Shown: piece after piece, positions 9,227 to 17,839 of the stretch
Layout: each line of letters opens with the position of its first letter
Numbering within the stretch: position 1 is the first letter of the stretch
DNA from: an uncultured Lachnospiraceae bacterium
GTDB taxonomy: Bacteria > Bacillota > Clostridia > Lachnospirales > Lachnospiraceae
Assembly (NCBI GenBank): GCA_951802115.1
Contig: CATOPL010000014.1
Coordinates: 25,871-89,870 of the forward strand
Direction: 5' to 3'
Length of the DNA: 64,000 nucleotides
Made by a program: the position numbers and the translations under genes
Notes under the pieces: model-generated
Seen by the model: only the letters and a program-made list of their open reading frames with translations
The model's database searches: none
What the model was told of the DNA's origin: nothing

Positions 9227-9982
9227 TTATCTTTCCGCCATATATTTGTTCGTAATCTCAAAAACAGTTCCGTCTGCGATGATAGCATCAAGCGCTTTAT
9301 CAATATCATCAAGCAGTTCTTCATTTCCTTTTGCCACCGCTATGCAGCATCCTCTTGCCACAAATTCTTCTTCGAGAATTCTCAGACCGTCTGTACCGGT
9401 CGTCAATTCTTCCGCCAACTCCTGATCAATGATAACCGCATCAATCGTTTCATTGCTCAGTGCCTGCAGCGCATCTGCTCCGTCATCATACGATTTCACT
9501 GCTGCCTCTGGCAGCTCAGATGCAACAAGCTCTGCAGATATTCCGCTCAGAACTCCAATCAACCCACCCGCAACATCAGCCCCTGCTGTAATCTCACTGT
9601 CTGAGCGGACAATCACTGCCTGTTCTATTCTCATATACGGATCACTGAAATCTGCTTCTTTGAGGCTTTCTTCCTCTGCAGCCAGCCCTGCCATCCCAAT
9701 GTGCGCCTTTCTGTCATTCAGTTCATCAAAAATCGAATCAGATTCTGTATCTCTGATTTCAAGTTCCATCCCCAGTTTCCCTGCGATTGCCTGTGCAATC
9801 TCCACATCAATTCCGACAATCTCATCTCCTGCATAATACACATATGGTTCTACATACGCATTTGTCGCCATAACCAGAGCCTCTCCTCTGGAAGGATTGT
9901 TAAATCGATTACCACCGCAGCCGCATACAGTCGCTGCCATACATACACATAAAATCCAACCGGACCGTCTCTTTTTCATCAT
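9227..9982 (-). CDS. Amino acid ABC transporter substrate-binding lipoprotein (second copy)
   Basis: A 251-residue lipoprotein of the SBP_bac_3 family. The signal peptide ends at a Cys-Gly-Cys lipobox near residue 22. The ALVMATNAYVEPYVYYAGDEIVG segment, EIRDTESDSIFDEL and the late FVARGCCIAVAKGNEELL segment match the binding protein at 11472. The mature part lacks the long linker of that paralogue. It follows the ATPase gene of the same transporter, so one importer has two binding proteins, probably with different ligand ranges. Start may be ATG 9982 or the adjacent ATG 9979. A 14-bp palindrome follows the stop. Confidence 0.85.
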   Translation of the reverse strand: MMKKRRSGWILCVCMAATVCGCGGNRFNNPSRGEALVMATNAYVEPYVYYAGDEIVGIDVEIAQAIAGKLGMELEIRDTESDSIFDELNDRKAHIGMAGLAAEEESLKEADFSDPYMRIEQAVIVRSDSEITAGADVAGGLIGVLSGISAELVASELPEAAVKSYDDGADALQALSNETIDAVIIDQELAEELTTGTDGLRILEEEFVARGCCIAVAKGNEELLDDIDKALDAIIADGTVFEITNKYMAER

Positions 9983-10041
9983 TCCCCTGTTCCCTTAACA
10001 TCAATATCACTGACAATACCGCAGGCATAAGCCTGCGGCTG

Positions 10042-10779
10042 CTACAGAACTTTTCCAAGAAAGCTCTTCAATCTTTCATTGCACGGGTTTCCAAAAAATT
10101 CTTCCGGGGCATTCTGCTCCATCAGAATCCCTTCATCCAGAAACACTACCCGATCCGCCACCTCTCTGGCAAACCCCATCTCATGAGTCACAACCACCAT
10201 TGTCATACGTTCTCTCGCCAGATCTCTCATTACCTGGAGCACCTCGCCGACCATCTCCGGATCAAGCGCAGAAGTCGGTTCGTCAAAAAGCATCACTTCC
10301 GGACGCATACACAGTGCACGGACAATCGCGATCCGCTGTTTTTGCCCGCCGGAAAGCTGACTTGGATATGCATGTGCACGGTCTGCGAGTCCTACACGCT
10401 CCAAAAGTTCCATGGCATATTTTTCAGCTTCCTCTGCCGTCTGCTTTAAAAGCTTTTCCGGGCCGATCGTCATATTTCTCAGGATATCCATATGAGGAAA
10501 CAGATTAAAGTGCTGAAACACCATTCCCATCTTCTGGCGATGAAGGTCAATATCTACATTTTTATCTGTGATATCCACATCTTTAAAATAGATATGACCG
10601 CCGGTCGGAACTTCCAGGAGGTTCAGGCAGCGCAAAAACGTACTCTTTCCGGAACCGGAAGGTCCGATGATTACAACGACTTCCCCTTTTCTGATCTCAA
10701 GATCAATTCCCTTTAAAACCTCTTTTCCGGAAAAGCTCTTCCGTACATTCTCCGCCCGGATCAATATGTTACCGCTCAC
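10042..10779 (-). CDS. Polar amino acid ABC transporter ATP-binding protein
   Basis: The energising subunit of a GlnQ/HisP-type importer. The 245 residues carry Walker [10 protein letters not shown], the Q-loop QHFNLFPH, signature LSGGQKQR, Walker [15 protein letters not shown] and the H-loop VVTHEMGFA. The start is GTG 10779, with AAAGGAGG ten bases upstream; it overlaps the permease stop by 11 nt, showing translational coupling. The substrate is probably a polar amino acid, glutamine-like or cystine-like, and cannot be fixed from sequence. Confidence 0.93.
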   Translation of the reverse strand: MSGNILIRAENVRKSFSGKEVLKGIDLEIRKGEVVVIIGPSGSGKSTFLRCLNLLEVPTGGHIYFKDVDITDKNVDIDLHRQKMGMVFQHFNLFPHMDILRNMTIGPEKLLKQTAEEAEKYAMELLERVGLADRAHAYPSQLSGGQKQRIAIVRALCMRPEVMLFDEPTSALDPEMVGEVLQVMRDLARERMTMVVVTHEMGFAREVADRVVFLDEGILMEQNAPEEFFGNPCNERLKSFLGKVL

Positions 10780-11461
10780 TCTGATTCAGCCTCCTTTCCA
10801 GCATGGACACCAGTTTGGTAAAGCCAAGGACCAGAACCAGATAGACAAACGCCACCCCGATCAAAGGCATAAATGCATCATAGGTACGACTCCGGATGAT
10901 ATCTCCTCCCTTAGTCAGATCCTGCAGAGCAATATACCCGGATATGGAAGTTTCTTTCAGGAGCACTATAAACTCGTTTCCAAGCGCCGGAAGCACATTT
11001 TTAAACGCCTGCGGCAGAATAATATACCACATAGTCTGCGTATAGCTAAAACCAATACTTCTGCCCGCCTCCATCTGCCCGATATCTATGGACATGATAC
11101 CCGCACGGCAGATTTCCGCCACATATGCACCGGAATTTATACCGAATGCAAGCACCGCCACCAGAATCTTGCTGACTCCTTTAACCGATCCGAAGATTAC
11201 AAAATACATGATCAGAAGCTGCACAACCGCCGGCGTACCGCGGATTACCGTCAGATAAATCTGACACAGCGCATTCATGATCTTCATCTTCCCGGTCCTG
11301 TCGTATGTAGAACGGATAATCGCCACCAGAAAGCCGAGAACAATTCCCAGAAGCGTCGCAAACAACGTCACCTCCAACGTGATCTTCAGGCCGTCCCACA
11401 TATACATCCACCGGTCGTCTTTTATGAAATTAAGATAAAAACGCTCCTGAAAGTTTCCCAT
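10769..11461 (-). CDS. Polar amino acid ABC transporter permease
   Basis: A 230-residue inner-membrane subunit of the HisMQ family with about five membrane segments. The EAA-type loop reads [36 protein letters not shown] is typical of polar amino acid permeases. Only one permease gene is present, so the transporter is probably a homodimer. It lies 10 nt downstream of the binding-protein gene and overlaps the ATPase gene. Confidence 0.93.
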   Translation of the reverse strand: MGNFQERFYLNFIKDDRWMYMWDGLKITLEVTLFATLLGIVLGFLVAIIRSTYDRTGKMKIMNALCQIYLTVIRGTPAVVQLLIMYFVIFGSVKGVSKILVAVLAFGINSGAYVAEICRAGIMSIDIGQMEAGRSIGFSYTQTMWYIILPQAFKNVLPALGNEFIVLLKETSISGYIALQDLTKGGDIIRSRTYDAFMPLIGVAFVYLVLVLGFTKLVSMLERRLNQSER

Positions 11462-11471
11462 ATTCTATTCC

Positions 11472-12350
11472 TTACTCTGCTGTAATGTATTTGTCAATAA
11501 TTGCCTGAATCGTTCCGTCTGCGGTCAGCTCATCCAGTGCGGCATTCACTTTCTCCAGTAATTCCTCATTGTCTTTTGCAAAAGCAATCGCATATTCCTC
11601 AGTAATAAATTCTTCTTCCAGAATCTTCAGGCCTTCAGCTTTGGATACGAACTGCTTTGCCGGCTCATTATCAATGATTACTGCATCGATCATACCGTTT
11701 GCCAGCGCCTGCACAGCATCCATACCTTTATTATACTGTTCAATATCAGCACCTTCAATATCTGAAGCAAAGATATCTCCGGTTGTGCCAAGCTGAACGC
11801 CGATTTTCTTTCCGCTCAGATCCGCTTTGCCGGTAATCTCGCTGTTCTCCTGAACAATAATCACCTGCGTAGCCGTCGTATAAGGCTTACTGAAATTCAC
11901 ATTGACCAGACGGTCTTCTGTGACTGTCATACCTGCCACACCCATATCCGCTTTACCGGAATTGACAGCCGGAATAATGGAATCGAATTCCATATCCTCG
12001 ATCTCAAGCTCCATTCCCAGCTTCTCGGCAACTGCCGCTGCCATCTCGGCATCGATACCGACAACCTGATCGCCTTCATAATATTCATACGGCTCAAAGT
12101 ATGCATTCGTTGCCATAACCAGCGTACCGCCTGTTGGCGCTTCTGCCTCACTCTCCGTCTCTTCTGCCGCGTCTGCGCTTTCTGCCGGAGCTTCGGTTTC
12201 TTCTGCCGCGTCTGTGCTCTCTGCCGGAGCTTCGGTTTCTTCTGCCGCGTCTGCGCTCTCCGCCGGAGCCGCTTCCTTGTTTCCGCAGCCCGTCACCATT
12301 GCAGCCGTCATTACTGCGCATAACATCATACTGATCACTTTCTTTTTCAT
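11472..12350 (-). CDS. Amino acid ABC transporter substrate-binding lipoprotein
   Basis: A 292-residue lipoprotein with signal peptide and lipobox MVTGC. A repetitive Ala/Glu/Thr linker (13-residue units of the type ADAAEETEAPAES) precedes an SBP_bac_3 domain with MATNAYFEPYEYYEGDQVVGID and EEFITEEYAIAFAKDNEELL. The open frame reaches 12566, but GAGGAGG before ATG 12350 and the signal sequence set the start. It is the first gene of the operon binding protein-permease-ATPase-second binding protein. The promoter is at 12472-12499. Confidence 0.93.
   Translation of the reverse strand: MKKKVISMMLCAVMTAAMVTGCGNKEAAPAESADAAEETEAPAESTDAAEETEAPAESADAAEETESEAEAPTGGTLVMATNAYFEPYEYYEGDQVVGIDAEMAAAVAEKLGMELEIEDMEFDSIIPAVNSGKADMGVAGMTVTEDRLVNVNFSKPYTTATQVIIVQENSEITGKADLSGKKIGVQLGTTGDIFASDIEGADIEQYNKGMDAVQALANGMIDAVIIDNEPAKQFVSKAEGLKILEEEFITEEYAIAFAKDNEELLEKVNAALDELTADGTIQAIIDKYITAE
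12139..12255. repeat. 39-bp tandem repeat, three units
   Basis: Three near-identical 39-bp units (12139-12177, 12178-12216, 12217-12255) encode the Glu/Ala-rich linker between lipobox and binding domain. Unit length is a multiple of three, so copy-number change keeps the frame. Confidence 0.85.
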
Positions 12351-12446
12351 AATGTTCCTCCTCTTTCTTTCGATATGTACTGCTGTTGTCATTGCGGCAA
12401 ATAACAATTCCTGTTCTTCCCCATAGAATGACTCCATCAGCAATCT

Positions 12447-12499
12447 GGTTCTTTTACAGAACCTAACTGACATTATAAAGCAAACTTTTTGTATTGCAA
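12447..12499 (-). promoter_or_regulatory. Promoter and leader hairpin of the amino acid transporter operon
   Basis: Minus strand TTGCAA (12494-12499), 16-nt spacer, TATAAT (12472-12477). Just downstream of the expected start of transcription is a perfect inverted repeat GGTTCT/AGAACC (12447-12452 with 12458-12463), a candidate operator or leader hairpin. Confidence 0.7.
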
Positions 12500-12644
12500 G
12501 CTTTTTTTGTATTTTTTCTGCATAAATATACCTTGAATGTAACTTTATGCATCTTTTTCCACTCATTGTATCTGAAAATTACTTTTTCGTCGTCTGCGCG
12601 TCACAATTTGCGGGAGATTAGCTCCAAATGAATGCGCCGCAGCA

Positions 12645-12680
12645 CAAAAAAGAAATGCAGATCCTTTCCGAATCTGCACC
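12645..12680 (-). terminator. Terminator after the XerD-like gene
   Basis: Seven-bp stem TGCAGAT/ATCTGCA (12656-12662 with 12672-12678) followed on the minus strand by TTTCTTTTTT. Confidence 0.75.
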
Positions 12681-12689
12681 CTTCGTCCG

Positions 12690-13583
12690 TCATGATTCTT
12701 CCCTTCCTCTTGGATGGACTCTGCTGTATTCCGACTTCATATGCGGCTGAAATCCGGCATAGACCTGTGTGGCTGTCAGATCCGTATGTCCGAGAATCTC
12801 CTGAATCGTATGCAGCTCTGCCCCATTGGAAGCCATATGCGCCGCACAGGAATGACGAAACATTCTGGGCGTAATATCTTTCTCAATTCCCGCCTTGCGC
12901 GCATAACTTTTCAGAACCTTCCAGAAACCCTGTCTGCTCATAGGAGCCCCGGAACAGTTCAAAAACAGAAAATCCATATGCTCTTTTTTCAGAAAACAGT
13001 CCCGCCCCTGATCGATGTACTGCGTCAGCGCCGCCCCGGCTTTGGGTCCAAAAGGAACCATCCGTTCCCTGTCTCCATCCCTGCAGATGACCCAGTTAAA
13101 ACGAAGATTAATATCGCTGACACTTAAATGAACCAACTCGCTGACTCTCATCCCGGTGGCATACAAAAGCTCCAGCATCGCTTTATCCCGATATCCTTTC
13201 GGGCTGACAGCAGACGGCTGCTCCAGAAGATACTCCATTTCGGAAATGGTCAGTATTCCCGGAACATGTTTTTCCACCTTCGGAGCTTTCAGGCGGAACG
13301 AAGGATCTTCTTCCAGTCTCCGGCTGCGGACCAGATACTCAAAAAAAGCTTTCATAGATGCAATATAGCGGGATATTGTAGAAGCCGCCCTTCCACTTTT
13401 TTCCAGAGACAAAACATAAGAGTTCAGCATGGTTGCCGTTATGGCATCAATAGAACTCACACCCTGACTTTCCACATAATGCATCATTTTTGCCAGATCG
13501 CTGTGATAAGACATGACTGTATTACGGGAAGCTTTTTTCTCATCTTCCAGATATGTTACAAAATACCGTATCTCCTCGTCCAT
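12690..13583 (-). CDS. XerD-like tyrosine recombinase with altered catalytic residues
   Basis: A 297-residue phage-integrase family protein: N-terminal SAM-like domain (1-90) and catalytic domain (110-290). Arg146 (ATGMRVSEL), Arg243, His266 (ILGHTDL) and nucleophile Tyr275 are present. The usual His of the HxxR motif is Arg240 (PRMFRHS), and the beta-hairpin Lys of the GKG motif appears replaced (CRDGDRER). XerD normally resolves chromosome dimers at dif. It is placed next to spoIIM, where Firmicutes often keep xerD. It may be a divergent XerD with unusual chemistry, or a non-canonical paralogue. GAGGG precedes ATG 13583. Confidence 0.85.
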   Translation of the reverse strand: MDEEIRYFVTYLEDEKKASRNTVMSYHSDLAKMMHYVESQGVSSIDAITATMLNSYVLSLEKSGRAASTISRYIASMKAFFEYLVRSRRLEEDPSFRLKAPKVEKHVPGILTISEMEYLLEQPSAVSPKGYRDKAMLELLYATGMRVSELVHLSVSDINLRFNWVICRDGDRERMVPFGPKAGAALTQYIDQGRDCFLKKEHMDFLFLNCSGAPMSRQGFWKVLKSYARKAGIEKDITPRMFRHSCAAHMASNGAELHTIQEILGHTDLTATQVYAGFQPHMKSEYSRVHPRGREES

Positions 13584-13653
13584 TTTTTTACCCTCAATAC
13601 TATAAACATGCTTACAGTATAACCAAGACCGGCTTCGATTTCAATATTTTTTC

Positions 13654-14208
13654 TTACATTTTCCTTAATATCTGCTGCAACAGCAGCGGGTTTAAATATA
13701 CCTCTGTCACAATCCCAAATAAAAGGAAGAAAAATCCTGCCCCTGCAAAGAACAGATACTTTTTCCGGCTGCTGCTGCCGTTCCATAGCCACAGTAAAAA
13801 CCAGCCAAAAGCAGGCAGATAAAATAAAATCTGAGGTATCACTCCGGCCACACAGATCAGCACGCCTTTCAGCCCCAGTCTGACAGTTGATACACTGATC
13901 ATCGTTCCCCACGTCATTCCCAGAAAAAACAAAAACAGACCCATCAGCACCGGCGCGGCAGAGACCGCACCGCAGCAGACCAGCAGAGCATACTGACCAC
14001 ACCGGTACCCGCCTACATATCGAAACAGCTTTTTTCCGTCAATTTCCAAAGCCGCATATTGATTCAAAAAATATTCACTGAAAATTCCGGCAAAAGAATC
14101 ATCACTTAATGTCTGTACAAACAGAATTCCTGCCAGAATCCCTGCAAAAAACAGGATCAGACAGGTTCCCGGACTGATACTTTTATGATAGATCAATGTT
14201 TCTTTCAT
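13654..14208 (-). CDS. spoIIM: Stage II sporulation protein M family membrane protein
   Basis: A 184-residue protein with about five membrane segments. The FAGILAGILFVQ start, FFLGMTWGTM and the GVIPQILFYLPAF segments fit SpoIIM (DUF95). In sporulating Firmicutes SpoIIM works with SpoIID and SpoIIP in the peptidoglycan remodelling that drives engulfment. An upstream in-frame ATG at 14229 is passed over because GGGAGG stands eight bases before ATG 14208. It lies between proC and the XerD-like gene. Confidence 0.85.
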   Translation of the reverse strand: MKETLIYHKSISPGTCLILFFAGILAGILFVQTLSDDSFAGIFSEYFLNQYAALEIDGKKLFRYVGGYRCGQYALLVCCGAVSAAPVLMGLFLFFLGMTWGTMISVSTVRLGLKGVLICVAGVIPQILFYLPAFGWFLLWLWNGSSSRKKYLFFAGAGFFFLLFGIVTEVYLNPLLLQQILRKM

Positions 14209-14253
14209 AGAATAAACCTCCCTGTTCATTCTATGAACAAAAACTGTCTTATA

Positions 14254-15048
14254 TTACATTTCCCTGCATTTTTTTAAAACAGCCTCCGAAGCCTTCAATA
14301 CCGCACTGCGCATCCCATATTCCTCCAATGCTGCCACGCCTTCAATCGTGGTCCCTGCAGGACTGCACACCTTATCCTTCAGTTCTCCGGGATGTTCTCC
14401 TGTTTCGAGAACCATCGCTGCCGCCCCTTTTACTGCCTGAGCTGCAAATATATAGGCCTGCTTTCTTGACATTCCTGACCGGACTGCGCCGTCAGCCAGC
14501 GCTTCAATAAATAAATACGCAAAAGCAGGCGAACTTCCGCTGGCACACACCACCGCATCCATCAGTGATTCACTGACAAATTCCACGTTTCCGCAGGCTC
14601 TGAACAGTTTTTCCACCACTGTCAGTTCTACATCAGAAAACTCTTCCTTTCTGCAGCTTAATCCCGTCATTCCCTCCCCGATCATAGCCGGCGTATTCGG
14701 CATGGCGCGAACGATTCTTCTATCTTTTCCAATCTCCAGCTTTAATTCTTCAATGGTTTTTCCCGGTGCAAGCGAAATAATCACATGCTCCGGAGTCAGC
14801 ATATAGCGAATCCCTTTTATCACTTCTTCATAATACTGAGGTTTGACTGCCAGAATCAGATATCTGCATTTATTTGCACATTCTGCGTTCGAATCGGTAT
14901 ATTCCACCCCTGTCTTCTCATATATCCGCCGTTTCGTCTCCATTGTTTTTGCACAAAATAAAATCTCATCCTTGGAAAACACTTTCAGCGCTCCGAAAAG
15001 AATTGCCGTACCCATATTTCCCATACCGATAAAACCAATCTTTGCCAT
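14254..15048 (-). CDS. proC: Pyrroline-5-carboxylate reductase
   Basis: Reduces 1-pyrroline-5-carboxylate to proline with NAD(P)H. The 264 residues show the Rossmann motif GFIGMGNMGTAI, RAMPNTPAMIGEGMT, and the C-terminal signature AYLFIEALADGAVRSGM with GTTIEGVAALE. The frame is open to 15105, but GGAGGT eight bases before ATG 15048 and the canonical N-terminus fix the start. The gene is divergent from the riboswitch-controlled transporter to its right. Confidence 0.95.
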   Translation of the reverse strand: MAKIGFIGMGNMGTAILFGALKVFSKDEILFCAKTMETKRRIYEKTGVEYTDSNAECANKCRYLILAVKPQYYEEVIKGIRYMLTPEHVIISLAPGKTIEELKLEIGKDRRIVRAMPNTPAMIGEGMTGLSCRKEEFSDVELTVVEKLFRACGNVEFVSESLMDAVVCASGSSPAFAYLFIEALADGAVRSGMSRKQAYIFAAQAVKGAAAMVLETGEHPGELKDKVCSPAGTTIEGVAALEEYGMRSAVLKASEAVLKKCREM

Positions 15049-15202
15049 CTGTCTGTACCTCCATATTTTGCAGCATTTCATCAAAAACCCTTCTGCATGG
15101 CACAACTATATCACACGAAACGACCTTTTTCAACATTTTGCTTTTTTGAACCGTGTAACTTTATTTTCAGATTTGGTATAGTATACATTTTTTCGTATTT
15201 CC

Positions 15203-15231
15203 TTGACATTTTCTGACATCCGTATTACTCT
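15203..15231 (+). promoter_or_regulatory. Possible promoter of the riboswitch-transporter unit
   Basis: TTGACA (15203-15208), 17-nt spacer, TACTCT (15226-15231). The -35 box is perfect but the -10 box is poor, so this is tentative. Confidence 0.35.
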
Positions 15232-15288
15232 ATAACCATCTGTAATACATACTTATCAGTCATCAGCTGATTGATAAGCTCTCGGGCG

Positions 15289-15346
15289 TGTCTTAAAAAT
15301 ATTTTCTGTCAGAGGAATGCAGATGGCGGGAATGATGTTTAAGACA
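15289..15346. repeat. Inverted repeat in the leader upstream of the riboswitch
   Basis: TGTCTTAAA (15289-15297) pairs perfectly with TTTAAGACA (15338-15346) around a 40-nt loop. Role unknown; it would lie in the transcript just before the aptamer if transcription starts near 15235. Confidence 0.5.
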
Positions 15347-15361
15347 TACTTCAGTATGAAA

Positions 15362-15530
15362 GAAAAAGATAGAGGCGCGGCTGATACCATCAGGTTCCTT
15401 GCAACCGGACAGGCATCCCAAAGGTTTCGAAGAGATCATCCGCCGAAGCAGTGTTTCTGCCTGAAGAAATGCTGCTGGGGTGCAGCAGAATATGCTGCAC
15501 ACTGTCACAGGTATGTGAAGCGCTATCGTT
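15362..15530 (+). ncRNA. Lysine riboswitch (L-box) aptamer
   Basis: Conserved L-box core segments appear in order: GATAGAGGCGCG (15369-15380), CCGCCGAAGC (15440-15449), GCTGGGG then a TGCAG stem (15474-15500), and CACTGTCAC (15499-15507). The P1 helix closes with GATAG pairing to CTATC (15523-15527). An intrinsic terminator follows at 15552-15586. The gene controlled is an NhaC-superfamily transporter, a class already known downstream of lysine riboswitches (LysW type). High lysine should favour termination. Confidence 0.87.
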
Positions 15531-15551
15531 TGTGAAAACAATTCTTGCAGT

Positions 15552-15586
15552 CATGGACGTTACACGTGCCATGGCTTTTTCTTTTG
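15552..15586 (+). terminator. Expression-platform terminator of the lysine riboswitch
   Basis: CATGGACGT (15552-15560) pairs with ACGTGCCATG (15564-15573) with one bulged G, followed by GCTTTTTCTTTT. It lies 25 nt past the aptamer P1 helix and 39 nt before the coding region. Confidence 0.8.
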
Positions 15587-15624
15587 TCTGGTTACAGAAA
15601 TAAAAATACAGGTGGGAAAATGTT

Positions 15625-17121
15625 ATGTATGCAACTTTCTGGTCCCTGGTGCCGCCCTTGGTCGCGATTATCCTTGCGCTGATCACCAAAGAAGTTTACA
15701 GTTCTCTGTTCGTGGGAATTGTAACGGCTGCACTTTTTATCACGAATTTCAACGTTGCCTCCGCTTACACAACCATGTTCAGCGACGGATTTATCTCTTC
15801 CCTGGCGGACAGCGGACACGTGGGAATTCTGATCTTTCTGGTCATCCTTGGCACCATCGTCGTACTCATGAACAAGGCCGGCGGCTCCGCCGCCTATGGA
15901 AAATGGGCGCAGGAAAAGATCAAAACCCGCAAAGGCACTCTGCTGGCAACCTTCGCCCTCGGAGCTCTGATCTTTGTAGATGATTATTTTAACTGTCTGA
16001 CCGTAGGAAGCGTCATGCGTCCGGTCACTGACAAGCACAATGTGTCCCGCGCAAAGCTGGCCTATCTGATCGACGCGACGGCGGCTCCGGTCTGCATGAT
16101 CGCACCGATTTCATCCTGGGCCGCTGCAGTTGCAGGCGTAGTGGAAGGCACAGACGGTCTGACACTGTTTATCAATGCCATCCCCTACAATCTGTACTCT
16201 CTGCTGACTATCGCAACCATCATTATCATTACATTGTGGGATATTGACTTTGGCCCCATGAAGACACATGAAAAAAATGCCAAAAACGGCGACCTTTTTA
16301 CTTCCGGCGAGAAGATCGCAGACGACAGCGCCTTCAACGCTGTGTCCGAAAAAGGAAAGGTCATCGATCTGGCATTTCCGGTCATCGTGCTCATCGCCTG
16401 CTGCATCATCGGTATGATTTATACCGGCGGGTTCTTTGAAGGCGAAAGCTTTGTAAATTCTTTTGCCAACTGCGATGCTCCTACAGGTCTCTCCATGGGT
16501 TCTGTGGCAGCGCTTTTAATCACGATCGTCTTCTATCTCTGCCGGAAAGTACTTACTTTCAAAGTCTGTATGGGAGCTTTTCCGGAAGGATTCAAAGCCA
16601 TGATCAGTCCGATCCTCATTCTGACTTTCGCATGGACTCTGTCCGGTCTGACCGGCAAGCTGGGCGCAGCGGAATATGTCAGCGGTATATTCGAAGGAAG
16701 CGCTGCAGGACTTGCCGGCATGCTCCCGGCCATTGTCTTTCTGGTAGCAATTTTCCTGGCCTTCTCCACAGGAACTTCCTGGGGAACGTTCGGAATCCTG
16801 CTCCCGATCGTTGTAGGCATCAACCTGCCCGGCAACCTTCTGATCATCACTATCGCTGCATGCCTGGCCGGCGCAGTCTGCGGAGACCACTGTTCTCCGA
16901 TCTCCGACACCACAATTATGGCCTCCGCCGGTGCACAGTGTGACCACATCAACCATGTGTCCACGCAGCTTCCCTATGCAATGCTGGTAGCCGCCGTATC
17001 GTTCGTGGGCTACTGTATTGCAGGTTTCGTGCAGAACGCCTGGGCCATCCTTGCGATCTCTCTGGTTCTGCTCGGCGCAGTCCTGTTCGGAATGAAAAAA
17101 TTCTTTCTTGTAACTGACTAG
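15625..17121 (+). CDS. NhaC-superfamily transporter, probable lysine transporter
   Basis: The only plus-strand gene. The 498-residue protein has about 11-12 membrane segments. It shows the family motifs LFVDDYFNCLTVGSVMRP, APISSWAAAVAG, STGTSWGTFGILLPI and CGDHCSPISDTTIMASAGAQCDH. Annotation by homology would be Na+/H+ antiporter, but the lysine riboswitch in its leader argues that the substrate is lysine, as proposed for LysW proteins. Start ATG 15625 has GGTGGG eight bases upstream. A terminator follows at once. Direction of transport cannot be read from sequence. Confidence 0.85.
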   Translation: MYATFWSLVPPLVAIILALITKEVYSSLFVGIVTAALFITNFNVASAYTTMFSDGFISSLADSGHVGILIFLVILGTIVVLMNKAGGSAAYGKWAQEKIKTRKGTLLATFALGALIFVDDYFNCLTVGSVMRPVTDKHNVSRAKLAYLIDATAAPVCMIAPISSWAAAVAGVVEGTDGLTLFINAIPYNLYSLLTIATIIIITLWDIDFGPMKTHEKNAKNGDLFTSGEKIADDSAFNAVSEKGKVIDLAFPVIVLIACCIIGMIYTGGFFEGESFVNSFANCDAPTGLSMGSVAALLITIVFYLCRKVLTFKVCMGAFPEGFKAMISPILILTFAWTLSGLTGKLGAAEYVSGIFEGSAAGLAGMLPAIVFLVAIFLAFSTGTSWGTFGILLPIVVGINLPGNLLIITIAACLAGAVCGDHCSPISDTTIMASAGAQCDHINHVSTQLPYAMLVAAVSFVGYCIAGFVQNAWAILAISLVLLGAVLFGMKKFFLVTD

Positions 17122-17132
17122 ATTTTTCAAAT

Positions 17133-17172
17133 AAACAGGGGCTGTCATAAAACGCCCCTGTTTGTTATTTTT
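17133..17172 (+). terminator. Terminator after the NhaC-family gene
   Basis: Perfect 10-bp stem AAACAGGGGC/GCCCCTGTTT (17133-17142 with 17154-17163) followed by GTTATTTTTTT. Confidence 0.9.
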
Positions 17173-17305
17173 TTATTGTCTTTCCTTCATCATCTGGACA
17201 AACTGACAAGTAGGCGCCGATCAGAAGGAAATATTTCTTCTCCGGAAATCCCCTTTACATTTGTCCACCATCCCTCTCTGCCATAGAGCTGATAGTAAGG
17301 CATTT

Positions 17306-17839
17306 TTACAAATCATCGTATTCACTTTTATACAATACGATTTTCCCGGCCCGTCTCGTCTTTTCCATATCTATCACTCTCTGATTCCTGCTTCCCCGAT
17401 ACGACAGCGTCAAATCTCTTTCGGACAGCAGAAACGGACCGTCTACCAGAAAATCAGCCAGCCAAAGAAGCTGCTCTACTCCGTTTCCCTTCATCTGTAC
17501 AAGTTCTTCATACCGATATCCGGTATAAACCATCAGATTTTTCCCCATAGCCTTTACTTTCTCGGCAATCGGCACCAGAGCTTCCGCCTGCATAAAAGGT
17601 TCTCCGCCGGAAAAGGTAACTCCGGATAGCAGAGGATTACCGGTAATCTGCGCCAGAATCTCTTCCGCATCCGCCTCTCTCCCACCCTGCGGATCATGCG
17701 TCTCCGGATTATGGCATCCAGGACAATGATGCGGACAACCCTGCGCAAAGATCACATAACGAATACCCGGACCATCTACAATCGAGTCCTTTTGTATCCC
17801 CGCAATCCGAAGCGTCTTATGACAGACTGTGTTTAACAC
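17306..17839 (-). CDS. nrdG: Anaerobic ribonucleotide reductase activating protein
   Basis: A radical SAM activase that installs the glycyl radical in class III ribonucleotide reductase. The protein has about 177 residues. CPHHCPGCHNPETHD holds the CxxxCxxC iron-sulfur motif, followed by FSGGEPFMQ and the C-terminal DLTLSYRGSRNQRVIDM. An upstream in-frame ATG at 17866 exists, but GGAGGAGAGGGAG before GTG 17839 is the better start. GTG 17839 overlaps the 3' end of the small glycyl-radical-like gene by 23 nt, implying translational coupling. Confidence 0.93.
   Translation of the reverse strand: MLNTVCHKTLRIAGIQKDSIVDGPGIRYVIFAQGCPHHCPGCHNPETHDPQGGREADAEEILAQITGNPLLSGVTFSGGEPFMQAEALVPIAEKVKAMGKNLMVYTGYRYEELVQMKGNGVEQLLWLADFLVDGPFLLSERDLTLSYRGSRNQRVIDMEKTRRAGKIVLYKSEYDDL

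Noticed and set aside
12139..12255. Possible CRISPR array
   Set aside because: The repeats are contiguous 39-bp in-frame units inside a coding region with no spacers.
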